The notes under the pieces are model-generated. The model saw nothing but the letters and a program-made list of their open reading frames with translations. It searched no databases and was not told the DNA's origin. The position numbers were made by a program, and so were the translations under genes. A stretch of DNA of 64,000 bases from Alkalilimnicola sp. S0819 (lineage in GTDB: Bacteria > Pseudomonadota > Gammaproteobacteria > Nitrococcales > WHIW01): the NCBI RefSeq assembly GCF_009295635.1, contig NZ_WHIW01000002.1, forward strand, positions 124,001 through 188,000. The letters are read 5' to 3'. Below, in pieces: positions 37,438 to 46,810 of the stretch (position 1 is the stretch's first letter; each line of letters starts with the position of its first letter).

Positions 37438-38478
37438 TCAGCTTTGCGGCGTAGGCGTCGGTGCGAGAAGGGTTTTGTTGGGCTCGCCGGAAATTTCCCG
37501 CACCAGGCGGGGCAGCAGATAGCCCGGCAGTCTTGCGGCCATCTGTCGCCAGAGGGCGACAGCACGGGCCTCGGGCAGGTCGAAATGGCGCGCGCCGCGC
37601 ACCCGGTCCAGCAGGTGCAGGTAGTAGGGCAGCACGCCGATGTCGAAGAGCCTTTCACTCAAGGCGCACTGGGCCTCCAGGGTGTCGTTCACGCCTTGCA
37701 GCAGGACCGCCTGGTTGAGCAGCATCGCCCCGGCCTCGCCCAGCGCCGCCACGGCCCGGGCGACGCTGGGGTCCAGTTCGGCCGCGTGGTTGGCGTGGAT
37801 GACCACCACGCTGCGCAGGCGGGATTCGCGCAATTGCCCGAGCAGCGTTTCGTTGACCCGATCGGGCAGTACCACCGGCAGGCGGCTGTGGATGCGCAGG
37901 CGGCGCAGCTGGGGCAGGGCCTCCAGTTCCCGCAGCAGTTCGCCGAAGCGTTGATCGCTCAGGCTCAAGGGGTCGCCGCCGCTGAGGATGATTTCCTGGA
38001 TTTCCGGATGGGTGCGCAGGTAATCCAGCGCCGGCTGCCACTGGCTGCGGCTGCTCTGGGCCTCGGGGTAGGGGTAGTGGCGGCGAAAGCAGTAGCGGCA
38101 GTGCACCGCGCAGGCACCGGTGGTGATCAGCAGGGCGCGGCCGTGGTATTTGTGCAGCACCCCCGCGCCACCGTGGGCGGCCAGGTCGCCCACGGGGTCG
38201 GCGACGAAGCCCGGTGCTTCGTCGAACTCCGCATCCAGGGGCAGCACCTGGCGCAGCAGCGGGTCGTCGCTGCGGCCCGGCTGCATGCGGGCGATGAAGG
38301 CCCGCGGCACGCGCAGGGGAAAGAGGCCGGCGGCGCGGCGTGCGGCGGGCAGCAGATCGGCGGGCAGGTCGAGCAGCTGCAGCAATTCCCGCGGGTCGCG
38401 CACGGCTTCGGCATATTGCCGCTGCCAGGAGGCGGGGGCGGGGCTGGTGGTTTTGGCATGTACACTCATGGGGCGCAT
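37438..38478 (-). CDS. epmB: EF-P lysine 2,3-aminomutase EpmB
   Basis: 346 aa radical-SAM/PLP enzyme that isomerises (S)-alpha-lysine to (R)-beta-lysine for EF-P modification. The cluster motif is CAVHCRYCFRRHYPYPE near residue 120, with SGGDPLSLSD and the FDIGVLPYYLHLLDRV segment typical of the lysine aminomutase family. The C-terminal GEPNKTLLAP may hold the PLP lysine. Two ATGs are possible (38478 and 38469); neither has a good ribosome site. Divergent from efp with 68 bases between, the standard gammaproteobacterial arrangement. Confidence 0.94.
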   Translation of the reverse strand: MRPMSVHAKTTSPAPASWQRQYAEAVRDPRELLQLLDLPADLLPAARRAAGLFPLRVPRAFIARMQPGRSDDPLLRQVLPLDAEFDEAPGFVADPVGDLAAHGGAGVLHKYHGRALLITTGACAVHCRYCFRRHYPYPEAQSSRSQWQPALDYLRTHPEIQEIILSGGDPLSLSDQRFGELLRELEALPQLRRLRIHSRLPVVLPDRVNETLLGQLRESRLRSVVVIHANHAAELDPSVARAVAALGEAGAMLLNQAVLLQGVNDTLEAQCALSERLFDIGVLPYYLHLLDRVRGARHFDLPEARAVALWRQMAARLPGYLLPRLVREISGEPNKTLLAPTPTPQS

Positions 38479-38546
38479 TCTAACCGTTCTAACGGCGCGG
38501 TATTTCCGTTAGCATTCCGCGTCTGCGCACTGCATCGAGGAAATCA

Positions 38547-39116
38547 ATGGCGACTTTCAGCACCAACGAGTTCAAGGGCGGCCTGAAGATCATGCTGGAC
38601 GGCGACCCGTACAGCATCGTCGAGAACGAGTTCGTCAAGCCCGGCAAGGGCCAGGCCTTCAACCGGGTCAAGGTCCGCAACCTGAAGACCGGCAAGGTCA
38701 TCGACCGCACCTTCAAGTCCGGCGATTCGGTGGAAGCCGCCGACGTGGTGGAGACCGAGCTGCAGTATCTCTACAACGACGGCGAGTTCTGGCATTTCAT
38801 GGACCCGGCCTCCTTCGAGCAGGTGGCCGCCCCGGCGGCGGCGCTGGCCGATGCCGGCAAGTGGATCAAGGAGCAGGACCTCTGCACCGTGATCCTGTGG
38901 AACGGGGCGCCGCTGTCGGTGGATGCGCCGAATTTCGTGGAGCTGACCATCACCGAGACCGATCCCGGCCTCAAGGGTGATACCAGCAGCGGCGGCAACA
39001 AGCCGGCTACCCTGGAGACCGGTGCGGTGGTGCGTGTGCCGCTGTTCGTCCAGGAGGGCGAGGTCATCCGGGTGGATACCCGCACCGGCGACTACGTCTC
39101 CCGCGCCAAGGGCTGA
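38547..39116 (+). CDS. efp: Translation elongation factor P
   Basis: 189 aa, three beta-barrel domains. The modification loop [16 protein letters not shown] places the target lysine at position 34, as in E. coli. EF-P rescues ribosomes stalled on polyproline. EpmB divergent upstream and EpmA eight bases downstream make its modification set, and EpmC is at 2460. AGGAAA precedes the ATG. Confidence 0.97.
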   Translation: MATFSTNEFKGGLKIMLDGDPYSIVENEFVKPGKGQAFNRVKVRNLKTGKVIDRTFKSGDSVEAADVVETELQYLYNDGEFWHFMDPASFEQVAAPAAALADAGKWIKEQDLCTVILWNGAPLSVDAPNFVELTITETDPGLKGDTSSGGNKPATLETGAVVRVPLFVQEGEVIRVDTRTGDYVSRAKG

Positions 39117-39124
39117 GCGGCCCC

Positions 39125-40093
39125 GTGGCGGTGGACTGGCGGCCGCAAGCCTCGCTGGAGGCCCTGCGCCGCCGGGCCGATGCGCTGGCCCGGATACGGG
39201 CGTTCTTCGCCGAGCGCGGCGTGTGGGAGGTGGAAACCCCCCTGCTCGCCGCCGCCGGCAGCACCGACCCCCAGGTCGAATCCCTGGTCGTGCACTACGA
39301 CGGCCCCGGCGCGCCCGCCGCCGGGCGGCTGTGGCTGCAGACCTCTCCCGAGTTCCACATGAAGCGCCTGCTGGCCGCGGGGGCGGGCAGCATCTATCAG
39401 ATCGGCAAGGCCTTTCGCCGCGATGAGTGCGGCCGCTGGCACAACCCGGAATTCACCCTGGTGGAGTGGTATCGGCCCGGCTTCGATCAGTGGCGGCTGA
39501 TGGACGAAGTGGCCGCGCTGGCCTGTGCGCTGCTCGGCGAGCGGCCGGTGCGGCATCTGAGCTACCGCGAGGCTTTCGCCGAGGCGGGTGCCCCGGACCC
39601 GCTGGAGGCGGGCACGGACGAGTTGCGCGCCTATGCGCTGGGCAGGGGCCTGGTGGATGAGGCCTTCACGCTCGCGCGCGACGGCTGGCTGGATCTGATC
39701 ATTTCCCAGTGCATCAGCCCGGCGCTGGGGCGCGGGGAGCTTTGCTTTCTGCACGGCTTCCCGGCAAGCCAGGCCGCGCTCGCCCGGCTGGACCCGGAGG
39801 ATACCCGCACCGCCCGGCGCTTCGAGTTGTTCATCGAGGGGCTGGAGATCGCCAACGGCTTCGAGGAGCTGGCCGACAGCGCCGAGCAGGCACGGCGGTT
39901 TCGCGCCGAGGCCGCGGCGCGCATCGATCGCGGCGAGGACTGCCCGGCGGTGGATGAGCGCCTGCTGGCGGCGCTGGCGCACGGCCTGCCGGACTGCTCC
40001 GGCGTCGCGCTGGGACTGGATCGCTTGATTGCCCTGGCCTTGGGGGGCGATAGTCTGGCCCAGGTCATGAGCTTCACCCTCCCGAACGCCTGA
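39125..40093 (+). CDS. epmA: EF-P--(R)-beta-lysine ligase EpmA
   Basis: 322 aa, a class II lysyl-tRNA-synthetase catalytic core without anticodon domain (GenX/PoxA). Motif 1 region VWEVETPLLAAAGSTDPQVES, motif 2 FRRDECGRWHNPEFTLVEWY and motif 3 SGVALGLDRLIALALG are all present. It attaches beta-lysine made by EpmB to Lys34 of EF-P. It starts with GTG eight bases after the efp stop, so it is co-transcribed with its substrate. Confidence 0.96.
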   Translation: MAVDWRPQASLEALRRRADALARIRAFFAERGVWEVETPLLAAAGSTDPQVESLVVHYDGPGAPAAGRLWLQTSPEFHMKRLLAAGAGSIYQIGKAFRRDECGRWHNPEFTLVEWYRPGFDQWRLMDEVAALACALLGERPVRHLSYREAFAEAGAPDPLEAGTDELRAYALGRGLVDEAFTLARDGWLDLIISQCISPALGRGELCFLHGFPASQAALARLDPEDTRTARRFELFIEGLEIANGFEELADSAEQARRFRAEAAARIDRGEDCPAVDERLLAALAHGLPDCSGVALGLDRLIALALGGDSLAQVMSFTLPNA

Positions 40094-40164
40094 ACTTCGG
40101 CGTCGGCGCGGCTCAGGGCCGCGATGCCCCTGTTCAACCGCTGCACCCAAAGGTAATCGCCAAC

Positions 40165-40992
40165 ATGCGCCGCTTCGCCCGCCGCCTGCTCTTCGCCTGC
40201 TGCCTGCTGCCCCTGCTCACCGCCCAGGCCGGCTCCCTGACACTGCGCGGCGAACTCAGCCAGGGCAGCCTGCTGCGCGGCCAGGTGCCGGCGGGCAGCC
40301 AGGTGCTGCTCGATGGCGAATCGCTGCGCCTGTCCGAGGACGGCCATTTTGTCTTCGGTCTGGGCCGCGATCATGGGCCGGAGGCGGTGCTGGAACTACG
40401 TTACCCGAACGGCGAGCGCGAGCGGCGGGTGCTGGCGGTGGCGCCGCGGGCGTATCAAATTCAGCGCATCGACGGTCTGCCGCCGCGCAAGGTGACCCCG
40501 AAAGAGTCGGACCTGCGGCGGATTCGCGCCGATGGCGCGCTGGTGCGCGAGGCGCGCCAGCGGGATGATGCGCGCACGGACTTCACGGCACAGTTCGTCT
40601 GGCCCGCGCCCGGGCGCATCAGCGGGGTCTACGGCAGCCAGCGGATTCTCAACGGCGAGCCGCGCCGACCCCATTACGGCATCGACATCGCCGCGCCCAC
40701 GGGCACGCCGGTGGTGGCCCCGGCGGCGGGCATCGTCACCGTGGCGCATCCGGACATGTTCTTCTCTGGTGGCACCCTGCTCATCGACCATGGGCATGGG
40801 GTGAGCTCCGCGTTCCTGCATCTGGACAAGCTGCACGTGGCAGTGGGGCAGCGGGTGGAGCAGGGCGAGCGCATCGCCGACGTGGGCGCCACGGGGCGGG
40901 TAACCGGGCCGCACCTGGACTGGCGCATCAACTGGTTCGACCGGCGGCTGGATCCGCGGCTACTGGTGGAAGGCGAGCCCCCGGCCCTGTAA
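40165..40992 (+). CDS. M23 family peptidoglycan endopeptidase
   Basis: 275 aa with signal peptide (RRLLFACCLLPLLTAQAG). An N-terminal beta domain (GELSQGSLLRGQVPAGSQVLLDGE) precedes the LytM/M23 catalytic domain: zinc motif HYGIDIAAPTGTPVVAPAAG, then FLHLDKLHVAVGQ and GPHLDWRINW. All ligand positions (HxxxD and HxH type) are kept, so an active endopeptidase that cuts peptidoglycan crosslinks is expected. Short gap (72 bases) after epmA; may be part of the same transcript, but function is unrelated. Confidence 0.92.
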   Translation: MRRFARRLLFACCLLPLLTAQAGSLTLRGELSQGSLLRGQVPAGSQVLLDGESLRLSEDGHFVFGLGRDHGPEAVLELRYPNGERERRVLAVAPRAYQIQRIDGLPPRKVTPKESDLRRIRADGALVREARQRDDARTDFTAQFVWPAPGRISGVYGSQRILNGEPRRPHYGIDIAAPTGTPVVAPAAGIVTVAHPDMFFSGGTLLIDHGHGVSSAFLHLDKLHVAVGQRVEQGERIADVGATGRVTGPHLDWRINWFDRRLDPRLLVEGEPPAL

Positions 40993-41114
40993 GCGCCCGC
41001 TGGCCCGGCACCGGGTCGTACCGGCAGCAGGCCCGAGGGCGCGGATGATAGCCGCGATTCCCGCTCTGCCAGGGACCTGCTCTGCCAGGGGAGGCTCGCG
41101 GCCATGAGCCGCGG

Positions 41115-42029
41115 CTACGGGGCCTTCGTCCTCGTCCACTCCGGTTCCTTGAACACCTCCACCAGAAAATCCACGAAGGCGCGCACCTTGGCCGGCACGT
41201 GGCGGGTGCGCGGATACACCGCCTGCACCACGAGCTCCTCCGGCCGGTGGTCCTGCATGAAGCTCAGCAACTCCCCGCTGGCCAGTGCCTCGGCGGCGAG
41301 GAAGTCCGGTGCCAGGATGATGCCTTCCCCGGCGATGGCGGCGCTGAGCAGCGCGCCGCCGTTGTTGGCGCGCATGCGCCCGCTGACCGGGATCTGTCGC
41401 TGCTCGCCGCGGCTGTCGGTGAGCCGCCAGTGGTTTTGGTAGGGCTGGTAGCTGTAGCACAGGCAGCTGTGCTCGCTGAGCTCCGCCAGCGTGGCCGGTG
41501 TGCCCGCGCGGCGCAGGTACTCGGGGCTGGCGCAGAGCAGGATGCGGGTGCGGGCCAGGGGGCGCGCATGCAGGCTGGAATCCTGCTGGCGGCTGACGCG
41601 GATGGCCAGATCATAGCCTTCCTCCACCAGGTCCACGAAGCGGTCGTTGTAGTCCACGTCCAGTTCCAGCTCCGGATAGCGATGCAGGAACTCGCTCAGC
41701 CGTGGCGCCACATGCCGCAGCCCGAAAGAGAGCGGCGCGTTCAGCCGCAGCTTGCCCCGGGGGCTTAGCTGCAGACGGCTCACCGAGGCTTCCGCCGCGG
41801 CCACTTCCTCCAGAATGCCCTGACAACGCTCGTAGTACTCGCTGCCCGCCTGGGTGAGCGCGAGTCGGCGAGTGCTGCGGTTGAGCAGGCGCGCCTGCAG
41901 GTGTTGCTCCAGCCCGGCCACCTGCTTGCTGATCATGGACTTGGAGATCCCCAGCTGGCGCGCCGCCGCCGAAAAGCTGCCCTGGTTGACCACCTGTACG
42001 AAGCTCTGCATGGCGGCGATGCGATCCAT
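41115..42029 (-). CDS. LysR family regulator, likely of wrbA
   Basis: 304 aa. HTH MDRIAAMQSFVQVVNQGSFSAAARQLGISKSMISKQVAGLEQHL (residues 1-44; core FSAAARQLGISKSMISKQV) and an effector domain with LDVDYNDRFVDLVEEGYDLAIRV, the CrgA/DmlR-type subgroup. It is divergent from wrbA with 120 bases between and a perfect 9-bp inverted repeat in that space, so it should control wrbA and itself, probably in response to quinones or electrophiles. The 3' end is followed by REP-like repeats. Confidence 0.9.
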   Translation of the reverse strand: MDRIAAMQSFVQVVNQGSFSAAARQLGISKSMISKQVAGLEQHLQARLLNRSTRRLALTQAGSEYYERCQGILEEVAAAEASVSRLQLSPRGKLRLNAPLSFGLRHVAPRLSEFLHRYPELELDVDYNDRFVDLVEEGYDLAIRVSRQQDSSLHARPLARTRILLCASPEYLRRAGTPATLAELSEHSCLCYSYQPYQNHWRLTDSRGEQRQIPVSGRMRANNGGALLSAAIAGEGIILAPDFLAAEALASGELLSFMQDHRPEELVVQAVYPRTRHVPAKVRAFVDFLVEVFKEPEWTRTKAP

Positions 42030-42053
42030 GGTCCTGGCCCTCGTTCTTTAAAT

Positions 42054-42089
42054 GGAAACAATGAGTTTATCTGATTGCGGATTGTTTCC
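42054..42089. promoter_or_regulatory. Inverted repeat operator between LysR gene and wrbA
   Basis: GGAAACAAT (42054-42062) and ATTGTTTCC (42081-42089) form a perfect 9-bp inverted repeat with an 18-bp spacer in the divergent promoter region. Spacing (centre-to-centre 27 bp) and AT-richness suit a LysR-type regulator. Confidence 0.6.
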
Positions 42090-42149
42090 CACGTCCTGGG
42101 GGCCTAGTGTCTTCTTTATCGCAGTCCCGTCAAAACAGGAGCAATTTCC

Positions 42150-42752
42150 ATGAGCAAGGTTCTCGTTCTTTACTACAGCACTTACGGGCACGTGGAGACC
42201 ATGGCCCAGGCCGTGGCGGAGGGCGTGCGCGAGGTGGAGGGCGCCCAGGTGGATATCAAGCGGGTGCCCGAGCTGATGCCGGAGGACGTGGCGAAGCGGG
42301 CCGGTGTGAAACTGGACCAGGCGGCCCCCCTGGCGAGCCCCGAGGAGCTGGAAAACTACGACGCCATCATCTTCGGCACCCCGACCCGCTTCGGCAACAT
42401 GGCCGCCCAGATGCGCAACTTCCTCGACCAGACCGGCGCGCTCTGGGCCGGCGGCAAACTGGTGGGCAAGGTGGGCAGCGTGTTCACCTCCACCGCCAGT
42501 CAGCATGGCGGCCAGGAGACCACCCTTACCTCGTTCCACACCACGCTGCTGCACCACGGCATGGTCATCGTCGGCGTGCCCTACACCACGCCGGATCTGA
42601 CCGAGTTGGGCGAAGTGGCCGGCGGCACGCCCTATGGCGCCAGCACCATCGCCGCGGGTGACGGCAGCCGCCGGCCCAGCGAGCTGGAGCTGCGCATTGC
42701 CCGCTTCCAGGGCAGGCACGTGGCCCAGATCGCCGCCAGGCTGGTGCGCTGA
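42150..42752 (+). CDS. wrbA: NAD(P)H:quinone oxidoreductase WrbA
   Basis: 200 aa flavodoxin-fold enzyme that reduces quinones by two electrons. FMN loop [20 protein letters not shown] at the N-terminus, then [24 protein letters not shown] and [25 protein letters not shown], all typical of WrbA. It is followed two bases later by a glutathionyl-hydroquinone reductase gene, which would process the glutathione adducts of the same quinones, and is divergent from a LysR regulator. Confidence 0.95.
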   Translation: MSKVLVLYYSTYGHVETMAQAVAEGVREVEGAQVDIKRVPELMPEDVAKRAGVKLDQAAPLASPEELENYDAIIFGTPTRFGNMAAQMRNFLDQTGALWAGGKLVGKVGSVFTSTASQHGGQETTLTSFHTTLLHHGMVIVGVPYTTPDLTELGEVAGGTPYGASTIAAGDGSRRPSELELRIARFQGRHVAQIAARLVR

Positions 42753-42753
42753 G

Positions 42754-43691
42754 ATGGGCCTGCTGGTAGAAGGCCGCTGGCGCGACCAGTGGTATGACAC
42801 CGAGAGCACCGGCGGGCGTTTCGTCCGACCGGACACCGCCTTCCACGGCCGGGTGGGGGAGGAAGCGCGTTTTCCGCCCAACCGGGGCGCTATCACCTCT
42901 ACGTTTCGCTCGCCTGCCCCTGGGCCCACCGCACGCTGATCGCGCGCAAGTTGAAGGGGCTGGAGGATGTGATCGGCGTGTCCGTGGTGCATCCCTACAT
43001 GGGCGAGCAGGGCTGGTCCTTCGCGGCGTACCCCGGCGCCACCGGCGACCCGGTCAACGGCATGGACTACATGCACCAGCTCTATACCCTGGCGAAACCC
43101 GATTACACCGGGCGGGTGACGGTGCCGGTGCTCTGGGACAAGCAGACGCGGAGCATCGTCAATAACGAGTCCTCCGAGTTGCTGCGCATCCTCAACAGCG
43201 CCTTCGACCCATGGGGCAATGCGGACGTGGACCTGTACCCCGAGCCTCTGCGCGAGGAGATCGACCGGGTCAACGCCTTCGTCTACGACCGGGTGAACAA
43301 CGGCGTGTACAAGGCCGGTTTCGCCACCAGCCAGGACGCCTACGAGGAGGCGGTGACGGCCTTGTTCGAGGCGCTGGATGAACTGGAGGCGCGACTGGGG
43401 AAGCAGCCCTGGCTGGCCGGTGAGCGGATCACCGAGGCCGATTGGCGCTTGTTCACCACCCTGGTGCGCTTCGACCCGGTGTACGTGAGCCACTTCAAGT
43501 GCAATCTGCGCCGGCTGGTGGATTACCCGCGGCTCTGGGCCTACACCCGGCGGCTGTATCAGGTGCCCGGCGTGGCCGAGACGGTGAATCTGGACCACAT
43601 CAAGCGGCACTACTTCACCAGTCATCCGCAGATCAACCCCACCGGGGTGATTCCGGCCGGGCCGGTGGTGGATTTCGACCAGCCGGTCTGA
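42754..43691 (+). pseudogene. Glutathionyl-hydroquinone reductase (YqjG/ECM4 type), frameshifted
   Basis: The gene begins MGLLVEGRWRDQWYDTEST and ends DFDQPV, and would encode 312 aa if one base were restored. The first 42 codons (to FPPN near 42880) are in one frame and the rest, from PGRYHLYVSLACPWAHRTLI on, is in another. The family has a Glu codon (PE-PGRYH) exactly where CCC AA CCG now stands, so one base is missing. The second frame holds the catalytic Cys (ACPWAHR) and the long C-terminal GST domain ending HYFTSHPQINPTGVIPAGP. Either a recent mutation or a sequencing error; the rest is undamaged. Confidence 0.88.
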
Positions 43692-43759
43692 GAGCGGCGA
43701 TGAGGGCGGCCCCGGCCGCCCGTGGGAGCAGGGGGCGTTGCCGCTCGCCTGGCTTCCCA

Positions 43760-43792
43760 CTCCCCCAGGGGTCGCTGCTTCCCCTGGGGGAG
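43760..43792 (+). terminator. Stem-loop after the wrbA operon
   Basis: CTCCCCCAGGGG (43760-43771) pairs perfectly with CCCCTGGGGGAG (43781-43792), loop of nine. No U-tract follows. Confidence 0.5.
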
Positions 43793-43865
43793 GGGGAAGC
43801 GGCGTCATGGTCCAGCAATAAACAGGCTCTAACATGGCGCCAGTCATCAGGCAGGAGGCAACGCC

Positions 43866-44120
43866 ATGAAGCCCGTGAACCAGCAAGAAGTCTTCGCCGC
43901 CGTCGTCAGCGTGGGCAGTTTTGCCCACGCCGCCCAGCGTCTGGGGATGGCGGAAGAGTCGGTGCGTGAGTACGTCCGGCACCTGGAGCGCCGGCTGGGC
44001 GTACGGCTGCTCTACGAGGGCAGCGAGGGCATGTACCTTTCCGCCTGGGGCACGGTGGTCTATTGGGAGCCCGAGCGCCGGCGCGCGCAGGCCCCGGCCG
44101 CGCGGCGCCAGGTGGCCTGA
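43866..44120 (+). CDS. HTH-only LysR-like small protein
   Basis: 84 aa. Residues 1-60 match the LysR DNA-binding domain (QQEVFAAVVSVGSFAHAAQR, LGMAEESVREYVRHLERRLGVRLLY), and YLSAWGTVVYWE corresponds to the end of the linker helix region. The effector domain is missing and the tail is a short basic PERRRAQAPAARRQVA. A ribosome site (GGAGGCAACGCC) precedes the ATG, so it may be expressed. It is either a truncated LysR gene or a small stand-alone DNA-binding protein. Convergent with psd. Confidence 0.65.
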   Translation: MKPVNQQEVFAAVVSVGSFAHAAQRLGMAEESVREYVRHLERRLGVRLLYEGSEGMYLSAWGTVVYWEPERRRAQAPAARRQVA

Positions 44121-44152
44121 GCGGCCACAGTACGGAGCCCCCGGTCGCGCGC

Positions 44153-45067
44153 TCAGGCCGGGTCGGCGGGTTCCAGCAGTCGCCCCAGACGCTGGCCCAT
44201 GCGCACTTTCTGTTCCACCTTGAAGCCCGCGTCCCATTCCATCTGCGCCTCGCCGAACAGCACGATGGCGGTGGAGCCCATGTTGAAACGGCCCATCTCC
44301 TCGCCCCGCTCGAAGCGCGGCGCCTCGGAGGGGGGGTAGTCCCAATGGCGTATCGCGCGGCCCCGGGGCGGGGTGATCACGCCGGCCCAGCGGGTTTCGA
44401 TGCTGGCCACGTTGATCGCGCCCACCAGCACCAGCGCCATGGGGCCGTGGGCGGTGTCGAACAGGCAGACCACCCGCTCGTTGCGGGCGAACAGATTCGG
44501 CACCGAGCGCACGGTGGCGGGCTGCACGCTGAACAGGCGCCCGGGCACGTGGATCATGCGCCGCAGGCTGCCCGCCACGGGCATGTGCACCCGGTGATAG
44601 TCGCTGGGCGAGAGATACACCGTGGTGTAGCGGCCCCGCTCGAAGGCGGCGGCCTCGGCCTGGTCGCCCAGCAGCTCGCCCACGTCGTAGGCATGGCCCT
44701 TGGCCTGGATCAGGGTCCGGCCTTCGCGGATCGGGCCCAGGGCGCTGATGTAGCCGTCCGCCGGGCAGAGCACCGCCTCGGGGGCCGGGGGCAGGGGGCG
44801 GGCGTCGTGCTTGAGCGCGCGGGTGAAGAAGGCGTTGAAGTGCTCGTAATGCTCCGGAGCGGTCTCCAGCGCCTCGCTCATGTCCACGCCGTAGCGGCTG
44901 ATGAACCAGCGGATAAGGCCATTTTTCCACGGCGCCCAGCGCCAGCGGGTGGCCGCGCCCACCAGGCGCGAGATGGCGTGATGGGGCAGGGCGGCGAGCA
45001 GCCGGTACTTGCGCCGGTCGGCGGCGCAGGCCCCTTCGGCGGGGTGGATATCGGGGTGTTCGGCCAA
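44153..45067 (-). CDS. psd: Phosphatidylserine decarboxylase proenzyme
   Basis: 304 aa. Self-cleaves to generate a pyruvoyl cofactor and makes phosphatidylethanolamine in the inner membrane. Conserved blocks [38 protein letters not shown] and the cleavage motif near residue 262-265, which reads NMGST (LGST in E. coli) with the pyruvoyl-forming Ser intact. Six bases after the SCO gene on the same strand, so probably co-transcribed with it. Confidence 0.95.
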   Translation of the reverse strand: MAEHPDIHPAEGACAADRRKYRLLAALPHHAISRLVGAATRWRWAPWKNGLIRWFISRYGVDMSEALETAPEHYEHFNAFFTRALKHDARPLPPAPEAVLCPADGYISALGPIREGRTLIQAKGHAYDVGELLGDQAEAAAFERGRYTTVYLSPSDYHRVHMPVAGSLRRMIHVPGRLFSVQPATVRSVPNLFARNERVVCLFDTAHGPMALVLVGAINVASIETRWAGVITPPRGRAIRHWDYPPSEAPRFERGEEMGRFNMGSTAIVLFGEAQMEWDAGFKVEQKVRMGQRLGRLLEPADPA

Positions 45068-45072
45068 GAGTT

Positions 45073-45729
45073 TCAGTGTCCGTGGTGTTCGCGTATCAGG
45101 CGGTAATCCCGCGCCAGGGTATCGGCCTTGTGCGGGCCGCCGAAGAGGGCCTGCAGCTGGCCCTGCGGGTTGATCAGCAGCACCGCGGAGCTGTGATCCA
45201 CCAGGTAAGCATCGTTCCCTGTCTTCGGCTCATGACGCACGTAGAGAATGCCCATGCTGCGGGTGAACGGTTCCAGCTGTGCATCCGGCCCGGTCACGCC
45301 GAGAAAGTCCGGGTGGAAGTAGGGCACGTACTCGGCGAGCCGCTCGGGGGTGTCCCGCGCCGGGTCCACCGAGACGAAGACCACCTGGGTGTCCTCGGTG
45401 AGCCCCTCGGCCTGCCACTGGGGCCAGGCGCCGCCCAGTTCCAGCAGGGTGGTGGGGCAGATGTCCGGGCAATAGGTGTAGCCGAAGAAGATCAGCGTCC
45501 ACTGGCCCCGCAGCCGCTCGGGGGTGTAGGGCTTGCCGTGGTGATCCACCAGGCGGAAATCGGCGATGGGCTTGCCGCCGGGGATGTAGGTGGCGTCCAG
45601 GCCCGCCGGGCTGCCGCTGGGGCCACCACGCAGCGCGCCGCCCGTCCACAGCCCGGTGAGCAGGGCGAGCAGCCCCAGGGCCAGGATACCGAGCACGAGG
45701 GAGAGGGAAGACTTGCCTTGCATGTTCAT
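45073..45729 (-). CDS. SCO1/SenC family copper chaperone-like protein
   Basis: 218 aa with one N-terminal membrane anchor ([19 protein letters not shown]) and a thioredoxin-fold domain. The copper-binding CxxxC is in [15 protein letters not shown] and the distal His in [17 protein letters not shown] proteins deliver copper to or reduce the CuA site of cytochrome c oxidase; no oxidase gene is in the window. Start at 45729 (MNMQGK) is chosen because the anchor follows directly; an upstream ATG at 45747 is possible. psd follows after five bases. Confidence 0.9.
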   Translation of the reverse strand: MNMQGKSSLSLVLGILALGLLALLTGLWTGGALRGGPSGSPAGLDATYIPGGKPIADFRLVDHHGKPYTPERLRGQWTLIFFGYTYCPDICPTTLLELGGAWPQWQAEGLTEDTQVVFVSVDPARDTPERLAEYVPYFHPDFLGVTGPDAQLEPFTRSMGILYVRHEPKTGNDAYLVDHSSAVLLINPQGQLQALFGGPHKADTLARDYRLIREHHGH

Positions 45730-45816
45730 GGTGCCGGAGTATCGCACAGCAGGCAGCGGGCGGGGAATTGGGTATCATGGGCCGCCTCGAACCAGCCACG
45801 TCTTCTAAGGAACACC

Positions 45817-46731
45817 ATGGACGCGCTGCAGCAGCTGCCCGAAGAACTGCTTACCCTGCGGGACTGGATACGCTGGTCCGCCAGCCGCTTCAACCAGGCC
45901 GGTCTGGTCTTCGGCCACGGCACCGACAACGCCCTGGACGAGGCCGCCGCGCTGGCCTTGCACACCCTGCACCTGCCGCTGGACCTGCACCCCCAGTACT
46001 GGGAGGCGCGTCTGACCCGGCCCGAGGCCGAGGCCCTGTTCGCCCGGGTGCGCCGGCGGATCGAAGAGCGCTTGCCGCTCAGTTACCTCATCCACGAAGC
46101 CTGGTTCTGCGGCCTGTCCTTCTACGTGGACGAACGGGTGCTGGTGCCGCGCTCGCCCATCGCCGAGCTGATCGAGCAGGGCTTCCAGCCCTGGCTGGAC
46201 CCGCAGCGGGTGGAGCGGGTGCTGGACATAGGCACCGGCAGTGCGTGCATCGCCATTGCCTGCGCCCACGCCTTCCCCCAGGCCGAGGTGGACGCGGTGG
46301 ATATATCGGCCGATGCCCTGGAGGTCGCGCGCATCAATGTGGAACGCCACGGCCTGCAGGCGCAGGTGCAGCTGCACCAAGGGGATATCTACCAGGGGTT
46401 GCCCGCGGAGCGGCGTTACGATCTGATCGTCAGCAACCCGCCCTATGTGGATGCCGAGGACATGGCGGTGCTGGCCGAGGAGTTCCGCCGCGAGCCGGAA
46501 CTGGGCCTGGCCTCCGGGGACGACGGCCTGGACTGTGCCCGGCGCATTCTCGCCGGCGCCGCCGAGCGCCTCACCGAGCACGGCGTGCTGGTGCTGGAGG
46601 TGGGCAACAGCATGCCCGCCCTGGAGGCCGCCTATCCGCGGCTTGCCTTCACCTGGCTGGAATTCGAGCGCGGCGGCGACGGCGTGTGCGTACTCAGCGC
46701 CGAGCAACTGCGCAGCCTTCCTTCCCTGTAG
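45817..46731 (+). CDS. prmB: 50S ribosomal protein L3 N5-glutamine methyltransferase PrmB
   Basis: 304 aa SAM methyltransferase. Motif [17 protein letters not shown], the catalytic NPPY in [15 protein letters not shown] (near residue 206) and the N-terminal helical [31 protein letters not shown], whose [18 protein letters not shown] is diagnostic of PrmB rather than PrmC. It methylates Gln150 of L3. TAAGGA lies seven bases before the ATG. Followed by aroC with a REP-like fragment between, the standard gene pair. Confidence 0.94.
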   Translation: MDALQQLPEELLTLRDWIRWSASRFNQAGLVFGHGTDNALDEAAALALHTLHLPLDLHPQYWEARLTRPEAEALFARVRRRIEERLPLSYLIHEAWFCGLSFYVDERVLVPRSPIAELIEQGFQPWLDPQRVERVLDIGTGSACIAIACAHAFPQAEVDAVDISADALEVARINVERHGLQAQVQLHQGDIYQGLPAERRYDLIVSNPPYVDAEDMAVLAEEFRREPELGLASGDDGLDCARRILAGAAERLTEHGVLVLEVGNSMPALEAAYPRLAFTWLEFERGGDGVCVLSAEQLRSLPSL

Positions 46732-46810
46732 GAGCGCCTCCTGCAGGGGCGGTGGCATACGAGTTAAACTGCGTTCTTTCGCGCTTCCAACATTCAGGAC
46801 CTGCAAGCCC

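Noticed and set aside
42048-44930. A 960-codon open frame on the minus strand opposite wrbA and the reductase
   Set aside because: It runs into psd in the wrong frame and has the biased composition of an antisense frame; wrbA and the reductase are clearly real.
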